64,000 nucleotides of DNA from contig JAUCZB010000002.1 in NCBI GenBank assembly GCA_030373325.1, positions 62,001 through 126,000 on the forward strand, given 5' to 3'. This document shows positions 17,386-25,276 of this stretch, piece after piece. The number at the start of each line of letters is the position of its first letter. Position 1 is the first letter of the stretch. The DNA is from Cyanobium sp. CZS25K (GTDB lineage Bacteria; Cyanobacteriota; Cyanobacteriia; PCC-6307; Cyanobiaceae). Made by a program: the position numbers and the translations under genes. The notes beneath the pieces were generated by a model. The model searched no databases, was not told where the DNA came from, and worked only from the letters and a program-made list of their open reading frames with translations.

Positions 17386-17712
17386 TCAGGACGGATCGTT
17401 CTCGGGGTAATGGTCCTCCAGGGCGGTTTCCAGGGTGGTGAGCAGCAGCACCAGGGCGGCCCGCTCATCGAGCTCGCTGCCGCTCACCTCATGGATCCAA
17501 CGGTGGCAGAGGCCTTCGATCTGCTGGAACAGGAGCGTGCCGCCCCGCAGCAGGGTCATCACCTTCTCGACGTTGTCCTCATCAATGTCCGGCGGCAGAC
17601 CCACCACATAACGGCGACCGTCGTCCCCCACGTAGGTGAGGTTGCCGTCGGCGTCCAGCGTTGGGCCGGCATGGGGCGTGATCGGCTGCTCCTCCATGGC
17701 CTTCCGCTCCAT
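17386..17712 (-). CDS. Conserved hypothetical acidic protein
   Basis: 108 residues (or 103 from the ATG five codons in). It starts with a short beta-like part (GNLTYVGDDGRRYVVGLPPDI) followed by two helices rich in Glu and Leu. No catalytic or membrane motif is visible. It abuts the HAD phosphatase gene, suggesting joint expression. I do not recognise the family with certainty, though it looks like a conserved cyanobacterial protein. Confidence 0.6.
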   Translation of the reverse strand: MERKAMEEQPITPHAGPTLDADGNLTYVGDDGRRYVVGLPPDIDEDNVEKVMTLLRGGTLLFQQIEGLCHRWIHEVSGSELDERAALVLLLTTLETALEDHYPENDPS

Positions 17713-17812
17713 TCCCGTGGGGTCGTCCCCTGGCTAACGCCGCCGGGCGATCTTGCCAAGCAGCGATGAGCAGCCCTGATCGGCCGACCGGGCCCCCCGG
17801 GCCGGCCCTCTC

Positions 17813-18265
17813 TCAACGGTTCAGGCGCTGCATGCGCCAGGTCACGAAGGTGCCGATCGGGCTCCAGAGCAGGAAGGGCACCAGCAGCAGGCTGGCGGGA
17901 CGTGACACGGCCAGCAGCGCCAAGGCCAGGCCCAGGCCCCAGAGCCAGCCGGCCAGGCCCGCCGCCGTTCCCCAGGCGAGCCGCCGCGTGCGGCAGATCA
18001 GCAGCGTGTAGCTCTGCACCAGGACGAGCAGCACCAGGTAGCCGGCCATGGCCAGGGGCGCCGTCGCCCCACCGGCCTGCCAGCGCAGCAGGGCCGAGGC
18101 GTAGAAGCACAGGTAGATGAGCGACCAGATCAGCGGGATCCAGCGCTCAAAGCTGAGCCAGCGTGGCCGGCGCAGCCGCAGGAACCAGGCGAACTGCTGG
18201 CGGCTCGGCGTCAGGACGGCGATCACCAGACCCATCACCAGCAGGAGCGACAGCCAGGCGGGCAT
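17813..18265 (-). CDS. TspO/MBR family membrane protein
   Basis: 150 residues with five hydrophobic segments. The pattern FAWFLRLRRPRWLSFERWIPLIWSLIY is the TspO loop W-x-x-x-L-x-x-P-x-W and aromatic-rich second helix, somewhat divergent. TspO proteins bind porphyrins and related ligands and modulate stress and tetrapyrrole metabolism in cyanobacteria. Longer starts exist upstream, but the ATG at 18265 begins the first helix. Divergent from acs, 90 nt apart. Confidence 0.7.
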   Translation of the reverse strand: MPAWLSLLLVMGLVIAVLTPSRQQFAWFLRLRRPRWLSFERWIPLIWSLIYLCFYASALLRWQAGGATAPLAMAGYLVLLVLVQSYTLLICRTRRLAWGTAAGLAGWLWGLGLALALLAVSRPASLLLVPFLLWSPIGTFVTWRMQRLNR

Positions 18266-18355
18266 CGAAAGGAGGGCGGCTTCCTCCAGCGTGGCCCGCT
18301 GGCGGCCGGCTGCGGTTGAATGCAGCATGCCCCAGCCTGCACGGCAGGCTTTGCC

Positions 18356-20329
18356 ATGACCCAGGACTCCTCGCCCACCATCGAGTCGGTGCTCCAGGAA
18401 CAGCGGCAGTTCGACCCGCCGCCCCAGCTGGCCGCCGAGGCCCGCATCGGCTCGATGGCGGCCTACGAAGCGCTGGCGGCCCGGGCCCAGGCCGATCCGG
18501 ACGGCTTCTGGGGCGAGGCGGCCCGTGAGCAGCTGCACTGGTTCGAGCCCTTCAGCACGGTGCTCGACTGGAGCAACCCTCCCTTCGCCCGCTGGTTCGA
18601 GGGGGGCACCACCAACCTGGCCTACAACTGTCTCGATCGCCACCTGGCGGGCCCCCGTGCCGACAAGACGGCCCTGATCTGGGAGGGGGAGCCGGGCGAC
18701 GTCCGCACCTTCACCTACCGCGAGCTGCACGCCGAGGTCTGCCGTGCCGCCAACGCCCTGAAAGCCCTCGGCGTCGGCAAGGGGGATCTGGTGGCGCTCT
18801 ACATGCCGATGGTGCCGGAGGCGGCCATCGCCATGCTGGCCTGCGCCCGCATCGGTGCCCCCCACTCGGTGGTGTTCGGCGGCTTCTCCGCCGAGGCCCT
18901 GCGCGACCGGCTGATCGACGGCCAGGCGAAGCTGGTGATCACCGCCGACGGCGGCTTCCGCAAGGACAAGGCCGTCTCCCTCAAGCCGGCGGTGGATCAG
19001 GCCCTGGCCGAGGGCTGCCCCAGCGTGGAGCACGTGCTGGTGGTGCGCCGCACCGGCGAGGCCACCGGCTTCGAGGCCGGCCGTGACCTCTGGTGGCATG
19101 AGCTGGTGGACGCTCAGAGCGCCGACTGCCCGGCCGAGCCGATGGCCAGCGAAGACCGGCTCTTCGTGCTTTACACCTCCGGTTCCACCGGCAAGCCCAA
19201 GGGGGTGGTGCACACCACCGCCGGCTACAACCTCTGGGCCCATCTCACATTCCAGTGGATCTTCGACCTCCGTGAGGACGACATCCACTGGTGCACCGCC
19301 GATGTGGGCTGGATCACGGGCCACAGCTACATCGTCTACGGCCCCCTCTCCAACGGCGCCACCACCCTCATGTACGAGGGGGCGCCCCGCCCCGGCAAGC
19401 CCGGCGCCTTCTGGGAGGTGATCGAGAAGCACCGGGTGACGATCTTCTACACCGCTCCCACCGCCATCCGCGCCTTCATGAAGAGCGGCCGCGAGGTGCC
19501 CGACCAGTACGACATGAGCAGCCTGCGCATCCTCGGCACCGTCGGTGAACCCATCAATCCCGAGGCCTGGATGTGGTACCGCGATGTGATCGGCGGCAAC
19601 CGCTGCCCCGTGGTGGACACCTGGTGGCAGACCGAGACCGGCGGCGTGATGATCAGCCCCCTTCCAGGCGCCACCCCTACCAAGCCAGGGTCGGCCACCC
19701 TGCCCCTGCCGGGCATCGTCGCCGACGTGGTGGACCTGGAGGGCAACCGTGTTCCCACCGGCCAGGGGGGCTACCTGGCGGTACGGCGCCCCTGGCCCGG
19801 CATGATGCGCACCGTGCACGGCGACCCGGACCGCTTCCGCCGCAGCTACTGGGAGCACATCCGCCCGGCCGACGGCAGCTGGCTCTATTTCGCCGGCGAC
19901 GGCGCCCGCCGCGACGCGGATGGCTACTTCTGGGTGATGGGCCGGGTCGACGACGTGATCAATGTGTCGGGCCACCGGCTGGGCACGATGGAGATCGAAT
20001 CGGCCCTGGTGAGCCACCCGGCCGTGGCGGAGGCGGCGGTGGTGGGCCGCCCCGACGATCTGAAGGGGGAAGGGATCGTGGCCTTCGTCACCCTCGATGT
20101 GGGCCTGGAAGGGGATGCGGCCCTGGAAGCCGAGCTGCGCCGGCACGTGGGCCTGGAGATCGGGCCGATCGCCCGGCCGGACGTGATCCGCTTCACCGAT
20201 GCCCTCCCCAAGACCCGCAGCGGCAAGATCATGCGCCGGATCCTGCGCTCGCTGGCGGCGGGCCAGGAGGTGAGTGGCGACACGAGCACCCTGGAGGACC
20301 GTTCCGTGCTCGATCAGCTGCGGGTGTGA
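18356..20329 (+). CDS. acs: Acetyl-CoA synthetase (AMP-forming)
   Basis: 657 residues, the normal length. The core motif [27 protein letters not shown], the hinge region [22 protein letters not shown] and the acetylation-site lysine in [11 protein letters not shown] are all intact. The enzyme turns acetate, CoA and ATP into acetyl-CoA in the cytoplasm, letting the cell use or recycle acetate. The start is the ATG at 18356 that gives [13 protein letters not shown]; an upstream in-frame start at 18320 is less likely. Confidence 0.95.
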   Translation: MTQDSSPTIESVLQEQRQFDPPPQLAAEARIGSMAAYEALAARAQADPDGFWGEAAREQLHWFEPFSTVLDWSNPPFARWFEGGTTNLAYNCLDRHLAGPRADKTALIWEGEPGDVRTFTYRELHAEVCRAANALKALGVGKGDLVALYMPMVPEAAIAMLACARIGAPHSVVFGGFSAEALRDRLIDGQAKLVITADGGFRKDKAVSLKPAVDQALAEGCPSVEHVLVVRRTGEATGFEAGRDLWWHELVDAQSADCPAEPMASEDRLFVLYTSGSTGKPKGVVHTTAGYNLWAHLTFQWIFDLREDDIHWCTADVGWITGHSYIVYGPLSNGATTLMYEGAPRPGKPGAFWEVIEKHRVTIFYTAPTAIRAFMKSGREVPDQYDMSSLRILGTVGEPINPEAWMWYRDVIGGNRCPVVDTWWQTETGGVMISPLPGATPTKPGSATLPLPGIVADVVDLEGNRVPTGQGGYLAVRRPWPGMMRTVHGDPDRFRRSYWEHIRPADGSWLYFAGDGARRDADGYFWVMGRVDDVINVSGHRLGTMEIESALVSHPAVAEAAVVGRPDDLKGEGIVAFVTLDVGLEGDAALEAELRRHVGLEIGPIARPDVIRFTDALPKTRSGKIMRRILRSLAAGQEVSGDTSTLEDRSVLDQLRV

Positions 20330-20353
20330 GGCGGCTCGCCTGACCGGGCCGCG

Positions 20354-21100
20354 CTAAGCGACCCCGGACCAGGCGCTGATCTGCTCCGCCAGCCGCTCCA
20401 TCCCCCGCTGGCGGGAGGGGTCATCGGCCCATTCCCCAAGGAACTGCTTGCGCAACCCACCGCTGGCGGGGGTGAGGTGATCCCCCGGCAGTTCCACCAG
20501 CGTCGAGGCATCGCCGGCTCTGGCCTGCAGCACACCGATCAACCGGCCGCTCTGGTCGATCGTGTCGCGGCTGAAGCGCACCAGCAGGTTGCGGGGCTGG
20601 CGGTAGCTGCTGGCGATCTGCAGCAGGGTGTCCTCCGGGGACGGGCTGAATTCGCTGCGGAAACGGAACTGCTGGCCCAGCTCCGCCAGGAAGGGGATCG
20701 ATCGCTCAGCGGAAAAGTTGTTGAAGCTCAGGGACACCAGGCCATCGCAGCGGCGGCCGCCATCGGGGGCGAGCAGATGCAGCTTGCAGCCGAGGCTGTG
20801 ACCCAGCCGCAGCAGGCGGCCGTCGGTTGCATCGGGGTTCGGGGGGGGCTGGGGCTGCCGCTCCCGGCTCTGGCGGAAGAGGCGCCAGGCGGCGTTGGCC
20901 TGGGCCTGGTGGTCGAAGCCCGGAACGTAGCTCCAGGCATGGATCCGCCAGCCACCCGCAGCCAGGGCCTCGAGAAAGCGGCGATAGCTCAGCTGGGGCG
21001 TGGCGGCCAGGTAGCTGCCGCCGATGAACTCGATCAGCCCCCGGGGTCTGCCCGGCGGCTCCAGCGTCCAGAGTTCCCCCTGTTGCCGCCATGACGTCAT
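20354..21100 (-). CDS. DUF1350 family protein (alpha/beta-hydrolase-like)
   Basis: 248 residues from the ATG at 21100. The strand-loop LIEFIGGSYLAATPQLSYRRFLEALA and the nucleophile-elbow-like LGHSLGCKLHLL resemble an alpha/beta hydrolase, and the FNNFSAERSIPF segment is typical of DUF1350 from cyanobacteria and plastids. The elbow G-H-S-L-G keeps a serine, so hydrolase activity is possible but not shown for the family. Convergent with acs. Confidence 0.8.
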   Translation of the reverse strand: MTSWRQQGELWTLEPPGRPRGLIEFIGGSYLAATPQLSYRRFLEALAAGGWRIHAWSYVPGFDHQAQANAAWRLFRQSRERQPQPPPNPDATDGRLLRLGHSLGCKLHLLAPDGGRRCDGLVSLSFNNFSAERSIPFLAELGQQFRFRSEFSPSPEDTLLQIASSYRQPRNLLVRFSRDTIDQSGRLIGVLQARAGDASTLVELPGDHLTPASGGLRKQFLGEWADDPSRQRGMERLAEQISAWSGVA

Positions 21101-21134
21101 CGCCTGGACCCCCCGTGACGGAACGCGGCGGCGC

Positions 21135-21599
21135 TCAGGAGACCTGGAGCCCACGCAGGGCTTCGAGGGCCTCCCGCCGGTGGGCCGGGCCGTCGAGCAG
21201 GTTGTTGAACACGTGGCGGATCACCCCCTCGCCGTCGATCACGTAGGTGACCCGACCCGGCAGCAGCCCCAGCACGCTGGGCACACCGAAGGCCTTGCGG
21301 ACCCGGTTGCCCGCATCCACCAGCAGGGGATAGGGCAGCCGGTGGCGGTTGGCGAAGCGGCGGTGGCTGGCGGCATCGTCGCCGCTGAGGCCCCACACCT
21401 CGGCGCCGAGTCCCTGCAGGTCCGCGTAGCTGTCGCGGAAGGCGCAGGCTTCCATGGTGCAGCCGGGGGTGTCGTCCTTCGGGTAGAAGAACAGCACCAG
21501 GGCTTTGCCCTCCAGTCGGTCGCTGCGCCGTTCGGTGCCGTCCTGGTCGAGGAGGGCGATCAGGGGGGCGGTGTCGCCGGGGGCGAGGGCTGCAGCCAC
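21135..21599 (-). CDS. bcp: Thioredoxin-dependent peroxiredoxin, BCP/PrxQ type
   Basis: 154 residues from a GTG. LVLFFYPKDDTPGCTMEACAFRD contains the peroxidatic Cys and the resolving Cys five residues later, the mark of BCP/PrxQ. It reduces hydroperoxides using thioredoxin. The frame is open far upstream, but a TAGGGT box 30 nt before the GTG at 21599 and the family start VAAALAPGDTAP support this start. Confidence 0.92.
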   Translation of the reverse strand: MAAALAPGDTAPLIALLDQDGTERRSDRLEGKALVLFFYPKDDTPGCTMEACAFRDSYADLQGLGAEVWGLSGDDAASHRRFANRHRLPYPLLVDAGNRVRKAFGVPSVLGLLPGRVTYVIDGEGVIRHVFNNLLDGPAHRREALEALRGLQVS

Positions 21600-21628
21600 G
21601 GAGCGTGGGAAGGCGTCAGAACCTGCCA

Positions 21629-21634
21629 ACCCTA
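21629..21634 (-). promoter_or_regulatory. -10-like hexamer (TAGGGT) for the peroxiredoxin
   Basis: TAGGGT on the minus strand, 30 nt before the GTG start. It lies in the divergent gap shared with the exonuclease gene. Confidence 0.42.
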
Positions 21635-21713
21635 GGAAGCATGGACCGCAGGGGAGGAGGGGACGGGCCCGGCGGGGCCTTGCCCGTGTTGCGAGCATGG
21701 GGAAGGCGAAAGC

Positions 21714-22667
21714 ATGGCGGCGATGCACGAGCAACCCGGTCTCTGGCAGCAGAACGATCTGCTGGGCCTGGCCGCGCCCCTGCCCGCGGCGCCCGCCCCT
21801 GCCGAACCGGCGTCCGCTGAGGTGTCGGCTGTCGAGCCGGCGCTGGCCGCGCCGGCATCCTCCGCCATGCCGCCCGCTCCCCCGTCTTCTCTGCCGGCTC
21901 CCGTCTCCCTGCCCGCCTGGTCGGGAACCCCGTCCCGGCCCCGGCCCCGGGTCCCCGAAACCCTGCTGATCCTCGACACGGAGACCACCGGGCTCTCGGC
22001 CCTCCAGGACCAGTGCATCGAGGTGGGGGCGATCCTGTTCCATGTGCCGCAGCGGGCCGTGCTCAGCCAGGTGTCCTTCCTGATGCCCTGCACCGCCAAT
22101 GCCGCCGAGGCCATCAACGGCATCCCCGCCGCCGTGACCCAGCTGGCCCAGCCCTGGCGGGAGGCCCTGGCCTGTTTCCAGGCCATGGCGAGGGCCTGCG
22201 ACGCGCTGGTGGCCCACAACGCCGCCTTCGATCGGCAGTGGTTCGGTCTGGGGCCGCTGCCGGTGCTGGATCGCCCCTGGATCTGCTCGATGGAGGACAT
22301 CCGCTGGCCGGCCGACCGCCAGCTGCGCAGCACCCCTTCGGTCCGCGATCTGGCCCTGGCCTACGGGGTTCCGGTCTGGGCGGCCCATCGGGCCCTGACC
22401 GACTGCATCTACCTGGCCCAGGTGTTCGAGCGTTGCCCTGACCTGGAGGTGCTGCTGCAGGGAGCCCTGGAGCCCCGCAGCCTGTACAGGGCGGAGCTCC
22501 CCTATGCCGAGCGTCACCGTGCCAGGGAGGCCGGCTTCCGCTGGAACGAAGCGGTGCCTCGGGCCTGGAGCCGCCGGCTGAGCCGGCGGGAAGCGGAGGC
22601 CCTCCCCTTCCCCGTCCAGCTGGTGCCGGATCCGATGGCCACCGAGGGGCTGCCCCACAGCGCCTGA
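21714..22667 (+). CDS. DnaQ-like 3'-5' exonuclease with Pro/Ala-rich N-terminus
   Basis: 317 residues. The first about 80 are Pro/Ala/Ser-rich and probably disordered, after a short opening MHEQPGLWQQNDLLG. The exonuclease domain then shows LILDTETTG (motif I), LVAHNAAFDRQW (motif II) and AHRALTDCIYL (motif III), the DEDD/DEDDh set. The C-terminal 60 residues carry YAERHRAREAGFRWNE, which may be a substrate or partner module. Likely DNA proofreading or repair; it is not fused to a polymerase. Confidence 0.82.
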   Translation: MAAMHEQPGLWQQNDLLGLAAPLPAAPAPAEPASAEVSAVEPALAAPASSAMPPAPPSSLPAPVSLPAWSGTPSRPRPRVPETLLILDTETTGLSALQDQCIEVGAILFHVPQRAVLSQVSFLMPCTANAAEAINGIPAAVTQLAQPWREALACFQAMARACDALVAHNAAFDRQWFGLGPLPVLDRPWICSMEDIRWPADRQLRSTPSVRDLALAYGVPVWAAHRALTDCIYLAQVFERCPDLEVLLQGALEPRSLYRAELPYAERHRAREAGFRWNEAVPRAWSRRLSRREAEALPFPVQLVPDPMATEGLPHSA

Positions 22668-22790
22668 GGCCGCGGCCGGATCCGCCGCCGCCTCTTCCGT
22701 TTTTGTTCCGATGCTTGAAGCAGAACCGGGGATCCGGGGCGCTTCGCCAAGGCCTCCCCACCCTTGGTGTGTTCTTCCGGTGTCGCCTCC

Positions 22791-23045
22791 ATGGTCACCC
22801 GGCTGCCAACCAGCTCCGGTGATGGCGGTGAACCCGCCCAGCACCGCCTGCGCCGGTGGCAGACGGCACGGTCCTGGGCGCGGCTGATCCGGGAAGCGGA
22901 GGCCCTCTGGCGGGTCGATGTCCGCGCCCTGCGCCGGCTGGCCTCCCAGGAGCTGTTTCAGCTGGTGCAGGAGGTGCCGCCCAGGCTGCGCCGGCGGGTG
23001 AACCTCTGGCTGGTCCGCTTCAACGTCCTCACCCGGCTGCACTGA
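22791..23045 (+). CDS. Small basic hypothetical protein
   Basis: 84 residues, rich in Arg, Leu and Trp, with helical character (RLRRWQTARSWARLIREAEALWR). No known motif. It lies between the exonuclease gene and the tRNA terminator. Codon use is like its neighbours, which favours a real gene, but no family is recognised. Confidence 0.5.
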   Translation: MVTRLPTSSGDGGEPAQHRLRRWQTARSWARLIREAEALWRVDVRALRRLASQELFQLVQEVPPRLRRRVNLWLVRFNVLTRLH

Positions 23046-23058
23046 GGCGTAAAGAGCC

Positions 23059-23088
23059 AAAAAAAATCAGCTGATGGGATCAGCTGAT
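23059..23088 (-). terminator. Rho-independent terminator after tRNA-Pro
   Basis: On the minus strand, a perfect 10-bp stem made of two ATCAGCTGAT copies around a 3-nt loop is followed by eight T. Each arm is itself a palindrome. It lies 57 nt downstream of the tRNA-Pro gene on the same strand. The plus strand has no T run after the stem, so it acts in one direction. Confidence 0.85.
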
Positions 23089-23144
23089 GGGGGGAAGGAC
23101 GACCGTTCGACAGAGGTTTCGATCGTCCGGCGGACCGGCTGAAT

Positions 23145-23217
23145 CGGAGCGGCGGGATTTGAACCCACGACCCCCACTACCCCAAAGTGGTGCGCTACCA
23201 AGCTGCGCTACGCCCCG
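23145..23217 (-). tRNA. trnP-GGG: tRNA-Pro (anticodon GGG)
   Basis: The 73-nt gene folds as a cloverleaf. The acceptor CGGGGCG pairs with CGCTCCG with one G-U. The anticodon arm is CCACT/AGTGG around the loop TTGGGGT, giving anticodon GGG. The T arm is GTGGG-TTCAAAT-CCCGC. The 3' CCA is not encoded, as is common in cyanobacteria. Confidence 0.95.
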
Positions 23218-23231
23218 GCGGAACGAAGCTA

Positions 23232-23588
23232 TCACAGCGTCCTTGGGGCATCGCGCCGCCTGCAGAGGCGGCGCATCAGTCGGTTGGTGAGCCGCTGGCG
23301 CTCCATGGCGGCATAGCCGCAGATGCGCTCACGACGGGCCAGCAGCCGCAGTTCCGCCAGTCCCATCGTGGCCAGCTGCAATTCCGGCAGCCGCTGCCAG
23401 GCCATCGAGCGCAGGGGCAGCTCGGAGCCCTCCCGGCCGTCCCTGAAGCCCTTGAGAACCCCGCCGGCCATCCACTCGGGCACCAGCACGAACAACACCG
23501 CCAGAAGGCCGTAGAGCTCCACCAGGCCCTTTGGCAGCGGATGCAGCTGACGCCTGGGCTGGTCCGGTTCCTCGGCGGGATCTCTCAC
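23232..23588 (-). CDS. Conserved hypothetical protein with one membrane segment
   Basis: 118 residues from a GTG at 23588. After a charged start it reads PKGLVELYGLLAVLFVLVPEW, a single hydrophobic helix, then a soluble helical part with MGLAELRLLARRERICGYAAMERQRL and an Arg-rich tail. This arrangement is seen in cyanobacterial proteins of unknown role. It is the last gene of a three-gene operon; its GTG overlaps the stop of the preceding small gene by 4 nt. Confidence 0.65.
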   Translation of the reverse strand: MRDPAEEPDQPRRQLHPLPKGLVELYGLLAVLFVLVPEWMAGGVLKGFRDGREGSELPLRSMAWQRLPELQLATMGLAELRLLARRERICGYAAMERQRLTNRLMRRLCRRRDAPRTL

Positions 23589-23746
23589 GACAGGAGCGAC
23601 GGCACCAGGGCATTCGGCCCCTGCCGCCACTGCAGGGGCGGCTCCCCGGTCGGATGAAGCCGGACCGTCCAGAAGGCCAGGGCGAAACAGATGCCGACGG
23701 CGGCGATCAGGGCCATGATCACGACCTGATCGGAGAGGGGCTTCAT
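23585..23746 (-). CDS. Small single-pass membrane protein (53 aa)
   Basis: 53 codons from the ATG at 23746: MKPLSDQVVIMALIAAVGIC begins the protein and a hydrophobic helix spans about residues 8-28, followed by a short polar tail. It overlaps the upstream gene by ATGA and the downstream gene by GTGA, so it is firmly embedded in an operon, which supports coding. No family is recognised. Confidence 0.6.
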   Translation of the reverse strand: MKPLSDQVVIMALIAAVGICFALAFWTVRLHPTGEPPLQWRQGPNALVPSLLS

Positions 23747-24051
23747 ACCTGTTCGCTGCGCACGCAGATCCGCCGTACGGGCAACTGCTCGAGCGTGAGT
23801 TCATCGCCCCGCAGGATCACCCGCAGAGACTCGTTCTGGTAGCGAATCCCCGGCGCATCCGACGCCTCCCGGAACAGGGTGGAGCGGGAACGGCCGGCGA
23901 TCAGGGAAGCCTGGGAGTCGTTGCGCTCCAGCACCACCGAAAGCCGGTCACCGCAGAGGAAGCGTTCCCTGACGTCGTAGTTCTCCCACCAGGGGGACTG
24001 CATGGCCAGCAGCGGCAGAAGTCCGAGCGCGAGCAGCGGGGGGGCGGCCAT
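23743..24051 (-). CDS. Secreted MliC-like protein
   Basis: 102 residues from the ATG at 24051. A signal peptide is visible (MAAPPLLALGLLPLLAMQS). The mature part has a Cys early (FLCGDRLSVVL) and a Cys near the end (RRICV), with SLIAGRSRSTLFREASDAPGIRYQNESL between. The two Cys and the pattern before the last strand resemble MliC/PliC lysozyme inhibitors, an inference from pattern only. First gene of the operon with the two small membrane proteins. Confidence 0.5.
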   Translation of the reverse strand: MAAPPLLALGLLPLLAMQSPWWENYDVRERFLCGDRLSVVLERNDSQASLIAGRSRSTLFREASDAPGIRYQNESLRVILRGDELTLEQLPVRRICVRSEQV

Positions 24052-24062
24052 GGAGGAACCGG

Positions 24063-24797
24063 TCAGACGAGGGCGATCGGCGCATTGTCGCCGCGAAGGA
24101 CGCAATGGGGGATGGCCCAGTCATAGCTTTCCCACACGCTGGCGGGTAGGAGATAGGTGGCTCCGGGGATGGGACCAAGAGGGATCCCCGTGGGCTGGGC
24201 GGAGCAGTAGGGACGGCTCCCGGGCTTGGCCAGGTACTGCTGGTGGTAGGGCTCGGCGTAGTGGAACGTTCTGCCGCTGCCGATCTCCGTGGTGATCCGT
24301 CCCCGGCCGGCGGCGTCGAGGGCCCCCTGGTAAGCCTGGCGGCTGGCTTCGGCCACGGCCAGCAGATCCGGGTCATCGACGAAGATGGCCGATCGGTACT
24401 GGCTGCCCCGGTCGTTCCCCTGGCGGTTGCCCTGGGTGGGGTCGTGGCACTCCCAGAACAGCTTCAGCAGATCGGCAAAGGAGACCCTGGCGGTGTCCCA
24501 GACCACCCGCACCACCTCGGCGTGGCCACTGCGGCCACTGCACACCTGCTCGTAGCTGGGGGAGGCGAGCTGGCCGCCGGCATAGCCCACCGCGGTGGTG
24601 ACCACCCCGGGCAACCGCCAGAACCCCTTCTCGGCCCCCCAGAAACAGCCGCAGCCGAACTGGGCCTCGGCCTGACCCGCCCCGGGGGCGGCGGCCAGGG
24701 GGGTGCCGAGAACGGCGTGGATCCCTCCCGCGGCGCCCTTCACCGCATGCGAAGGCTGGCTGTTGCCGCTCGAAGGGCTGCTGAAGAGGCCGAACAA
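24063..24797 (-). CDS. msrA: Peptide-methionine (S)-S-oxide reductase
   Basis: 244 residues from a TTG. The catalytic motif is GCGCFWGAEKGFW, with VGYAGG, HAEVVRVVWD, FWECHDPTQGNRQGNDRGSQYRS split over the usual core, and HQQYLAKPG. It repairs methionine sulfoxide in proteins. The N-terminal 40 residues are extra and Ala/Gly-rich, perhaps a leader. TAGGCT about 24 nt upstream may be the -10. It could be co-transcribed with the MliC-like operon 11 nt downstream. Confidence 0.95.
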   Translation of the reverse strand: MFGLFSSPSSGNSQPSHAVKGAAGGIHAVLGTPLAAAPGAGQAEAQFGCGCFWGAEKGFWRLPGVVTTAVGYAGGQLASPSYEQVCSGRSGHAEVVRVVWDTARVSFADLLKLFWECHDPTQGNRQGNDRGSQYRSAIFVDDPDLLAVAEASRQAYQGALDAAGRGRITTEIGSGRTFHYAEPYHQQYLAKPGSRPYCSAQPTGIPLGPIPGATYLLPASVWESYDWAIPHCVLRGDNAPIALV

Positions 24798-24823
24798 GAC
24801 GTGGCTGCAATCGGGCCTGCAGC

Positions 24824-25102
24824 CTAGGAAGCGCCCTGGGGGTCGTGTTGCGGAACCAGGGAGATGTGGTTCAGCAGCGTGGTGATGAAGGCGAACAGCA
24901 GGAACGGCAGGGACAGCACCAGGATCAGGCCCACCCCCACCAGGGCGAACAGGGGACGGCTCGCGCCCATCAGGGCCAGACCGGCCGCCAGGCTGACGAA
25001 GATCACCGCCATCCAGATCAGCACCTGACCGTAGATGTCACCGAAAGTGAGGGTGCAGCGCACGTTGATCGGCTGGCTGAGCGTTGACGGGGTGGGGGCC
25101 AT
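24824..25102 (-). CDS. Conserved membrane protein with two helices
   Basis: 92 residues from the ATG at 25102. Two hydrophobic segments (VLIWMAVIFVSLAAGLALMG and the next through LPFLLFAFITTLLNH) follow a polar start that includes RCTLTFGDIYGQ. No catalytic motif. It is probably a thylakoid or plasma membrane protein of unknown role conserved in cyanobacteria. Confidence 0.6.
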   Translation of the reverse strand: MAPTPSTLSQPINVRCTLTFGDIYGQVLIWMAVIFVSLAAGLALMGASRPLFALVGVGLILVLSLPFLLFAFITTLLNHISLVPQHDPQGAS

Positions 25103-25148
25103 GGGGATGGGCGTGGCAGGCGGCGGGGGGTGAACCACGGCCCTTCCA

Positions 25149-25174
25149 GATAAGCCCAGCCTTCGCGGCTGGGC
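25149..25174 (-). terminator. Possible terminator hairpin after the ABC exporter
   Basis: GCCCAGCC and GGCTGGGC form an 8-bp stem with a 5-nt loop. On the minus strand it is followed by TTATCT, only a weak T run. It lies about 100 nt after the ABC exporter stop and before the next minus-strand gene. The rest of 25103-25276 shows nothing else I can name. Confidence 0.4.
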
Positions 25175-25276
25175 GGACCTGCTCAACATCTTTTGAAGCA
25201 GTGTTGCGTGGATCAGGGTTGCGTTGAACTCGGTGTTGAGGGGCCTGTCAGCGTTGAGGCGCCGCCGTCGCGAGCA

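Noticed and set aside
17813..20146. 777-codon minus-strand frame covering acs
   Set aside because: Only its last 150 codons (TspO) are real; the rest is antisense to acs and has no protein-like pattern.
21135..23060. 641-codon minus-strand frame ending in the peroxiredoxin
   Set aside because: The part before the GTG at 21599 is antisense to the exonuclease gene, which has intact catalytic motifs.
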